DNA of 7,028 bases from NCBI GenBank assembly GCA_964550565.1, contig CAZKAI010000170.1, forward strand, positions 1-7,028. The letters run 5' to 3'. Below are positions 6,056-7,028 of this stretch, one piece after another. Under the pieces are notes generated by a model, which was not told the origin of the DNA, searched no databases, and saw only the letters and a program-made list of their open reading frames with translations. Numbering within the stretch: position 1 is the stretch's first letter; each line of letters begins with the position of its first letter. A program made the translations under genes and the position numbers. The DNA is from Anaeroglomus sp964550565. Its GTDB lineage: Bacteria > Planctomycetota > Phycisphaerae > Sedimentisphaerales > Anaerohalosphaeraceae.

Positions 6056-6108
6056 GGATTCCCGCCCCACGCTTTCGCGGGGGCAGGCTCTGCGCGGGAA
6101 TGACAAAG
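6056..6108. repeat. GGATTCCCG element E4
   Basis: ATTCCCGC (6058-6065) and GCGGGAAT (6094-6101) form a perfect 8-bp outer stem, followed by GACAAAG. The interior is GC-rich and includes CGCTTTCGCGGGGGCAGG. It is the most intact of the four copies in the window. Confidence 0.75.
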
Positions 6109-6135
6109 TTGGAGGCGGAATCGGGAATACAAATA

Positions 6136-6167
6136 AGGTATACAGGTATACAAGTATGCAAGTATAC
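6136..6167. repeat. Octamer array, AGGTATAC-like x4
   Basis: Units start at 6136, 6144, 6152 and 6160. Two identical AGGTATAC units are followed by AAGTATGC and AAGTATAC, then AGG. Its period and its ACAGG ending match the array at 5659-5693. Confidence 0.8.
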
Positions 6168-6211
6168 AGGATTCGGAAATATGGCAAAAAGGGTGGGCAT
6201 GGGGTGACGAT

Positions 6212-6238
6212 GGGCAGGCATGGGGGCCTGCCCCTACA
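6212..6238. repeat. GGGCAGGC hairpin repeat, copy 2
   Basis: GGGCAGGC (6212-6219) and GCCTGCCC (6226-6233) form a perfect 8-bp stem with loop ATGGGG. It matches the copy at 515-541 with one loop substitution. It sits 20 nt past the stop codon of the minus-strand gene, so it would be in that gene's 3' end, but without a U-tract it is not a typical intrinsic terminator. Confidence 0.78.
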
Positions 6239-6253
6239 CGCGGGGCGAGATTG

Positions 6254-7028
6254 TTATTGGTTGGGATTCGCGGATGGATTTTCGAAGACGACGACGGGGG
6301 AGCGGCCGCGGGCGATGAGGCCTATTTTACAGGAATCAAGGTCGAACAGGACGATTTGGTCCATGCCGAGTTGAAAGACAACCTGATTATGCGGCAGAAG
6401 GGTTGCCTGGGAGCATCCCATTGTTAAATAGGGGGTTCTCAGAGAAAGATCAATGAGTGTCCCTTCTGAATTTTTTGCCAACAGGCCTTCTCCAAGGAAG
6501 AAAAATTTGGATATGGAAACAATCCATTCTCGCTGTTCCGGGGGGCGATAGTCGGCGATATCGCCGTAATCTTTGCGAAAGTCTTCGACGGAATTGCTGT
6601 ATTTGTGTTCTATGCCGGCGGCCTGGTGCTGAAGCAATGACTGAAATGGCTCAGTTATTGTGAAACGATAGGGGAGCTGGTACCATGTTGGAAGAGAACC
6701 ATCCCAGGGCAAGTCGTGTATTAATTCTTCGTTGGCATACCATAATTCCAGAGTTTTAGACTCCTTGTCAGGCCAGATGAAAAGGGCCTGATGGTCGAGC
6801 TTCTGTTGTTCAAAGACTCTTTCCTGAGACGTGCCATTGGTTCTGCATCGGTAGATGAATCCGTCGTTTTCAGAAATAAAATACACCCATGCATTTGTGT
6901 TTTTTGCAAAGGACATTGTGGAGTCCAGGGAAGTCTGGCGGTAGAGGCCGGGACTGTTGTAATAAAAAAACAGAATCGGTATATAGGAAATGGTTTGAAC
7001 GAGGAGGGATCCGGCCAGAGAACGTTTT
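6254..7028 (-). CDS. Unrecognised membrane-anchored protein, 5'-partial
   Basis: The minus-strand frame ending at the TAA at 6256-6254 stays open to the window edge, giving 257 visible codons. An internal ATG at 6916 exists, but the 37 codons upstream of it are open and protein-like. They encode KRS followed by a hydrophobic stretch of about 20 residues (LAGSLLVQTISYIPILFFYY), which fits a signal anchor or the last membrane helix. The true start is therefore probably beyond 7028. The soluble part contains propeller-like fragments (WVYFISENDGFIYRCRTNG near its start; LLPHNQVVFQLGMDQIVLFDLDSCKIGLIARGRSPVVV at its end, cited in pieces), with Trp, Tyr and acidic residues in between. I do not recognise a family. 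A degenerate beta-propeller or sensor-like extracytoplasmic domain is a guess. It converges on the LamG gene. Confidence 0.75.
   Translation of the reverse strand, partial: KRSLAGSLLVQTISYIPILFFYYNSPGLYRQTSLDSTMSFAKNTNAWVYFISENDGFIYRCRTNGTSQERVFEQQKLDHQALFIWPDKESKTLELWYANEELIHDLPWDGSLPTWYQLPYRFTITEPFQSLLQHQAAGIEHKYSNSVEDFRKDYGDIADYRPPEQREWIVSISKFFFLGEGLLAKNSEGTLIDLSLRTPYLTMGCSQATLLPHNQVVFQLGMDQIVLFDLDSCKIGLIARGRSPVVVFENPSANPNQ

Larger units (their letters stand above)
5655..6253. other. Repeat-dense intergenic region downstream of the LamG gene
   Basis: These 599 nt separate two convergent genes. Left to right they hold an octamer array (5659-5690), heptamer arrays (5700-5727 and 5742-5769), GGATTCCCG element E3 (5779-5830), three hairpins (5851-5875, 5881-5902, 5918-5930), an ATTCTAA array (about 5987-6026), element E4 (6056-6108), an octamer array (6136-6167) and a GGGCAGGC hairpin (6212-6233). 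No credible gene or classical U-tailed terminator is visible. The open frames here are translations of the repeats. Confidence 0.75.

Noticed and set aside
6054..6374. Plus-strand open frame of 106 residues
   Set aside because: It begins inside a GGATTCCCG element, reads through the octamer array (VYRYTSMQVYR) and overlaps the antisense of the right-hand gene. No ribosome binding site is evident.

Overview
This window looks like a chromosomal fragment from an uncultured environmental bacterium. It most resembles the Planctomycetota (Phycisphaerae-like), although that is inference. The reasons are a very long secreted protein built from tandem LamG domains with a PKD-like segment and a characteristic C-terminal domain, a mixed base composition (GC-rich gene, AT-rich spacers), and spacers full of short dispersed repeats such as GGATTCCCGC hairpins and 7-8 nt periodic arrays. 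There is a 100-N scaffold gap, so this is a draft assembly. No rRNA, tRNA, CRISPR array, transposase or phage gene is visible.

Layout. Positions 1-106 (minus) hold the first 35 codons of a secreted protein that runs off the left edge. Positions 107-787 are a divergent intergenic region with a hairpin, two heptamer arrays, two GGATTCCCG elements, a GGGCAGGC hairpin, a good sigma70-type promoter candidate (625-654) and a leader hairpin close to the main start codon. Positions 788-5654 (plus) are one giant gene. It encodes a signal peptide, a probable beta-propeller, five LamG/concanavalin-like units of about 210-220 residues, a PKD-like segment and a C-terminal domain. The gene is interrupted at 4742-4841 by 100 Ns, and the two halves then appear out of frame. 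Alignment to unit 3 predicts that the true gap is 123 nt, which restores the frame and gives about 1629 residues. Positions 5655-6253 are noncoding and repeat-dense. Positions 6254-7028 (minus) hold the 3' part of an unrecognised gene with a membrane segment at its visible N-terminal end. Its open frame continues to the window edge.

How the parts fit. The main protein is probably exported and may act as a surface or extracellular binding protein, since LamG-like folds often bind carbohydrate or protein. No enzyme is visible beside it, so its ligand cannot be named. The left neighbour is also exported, the right one is probably membrane-anchored, and nothing links the three as an operon. The most notable observations are the mosaic relationship among the LamG units around the gap and the very regular short-period arrays that flank the gene on both sides. 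I see no clear evidence of a complete novel multi-gene system.
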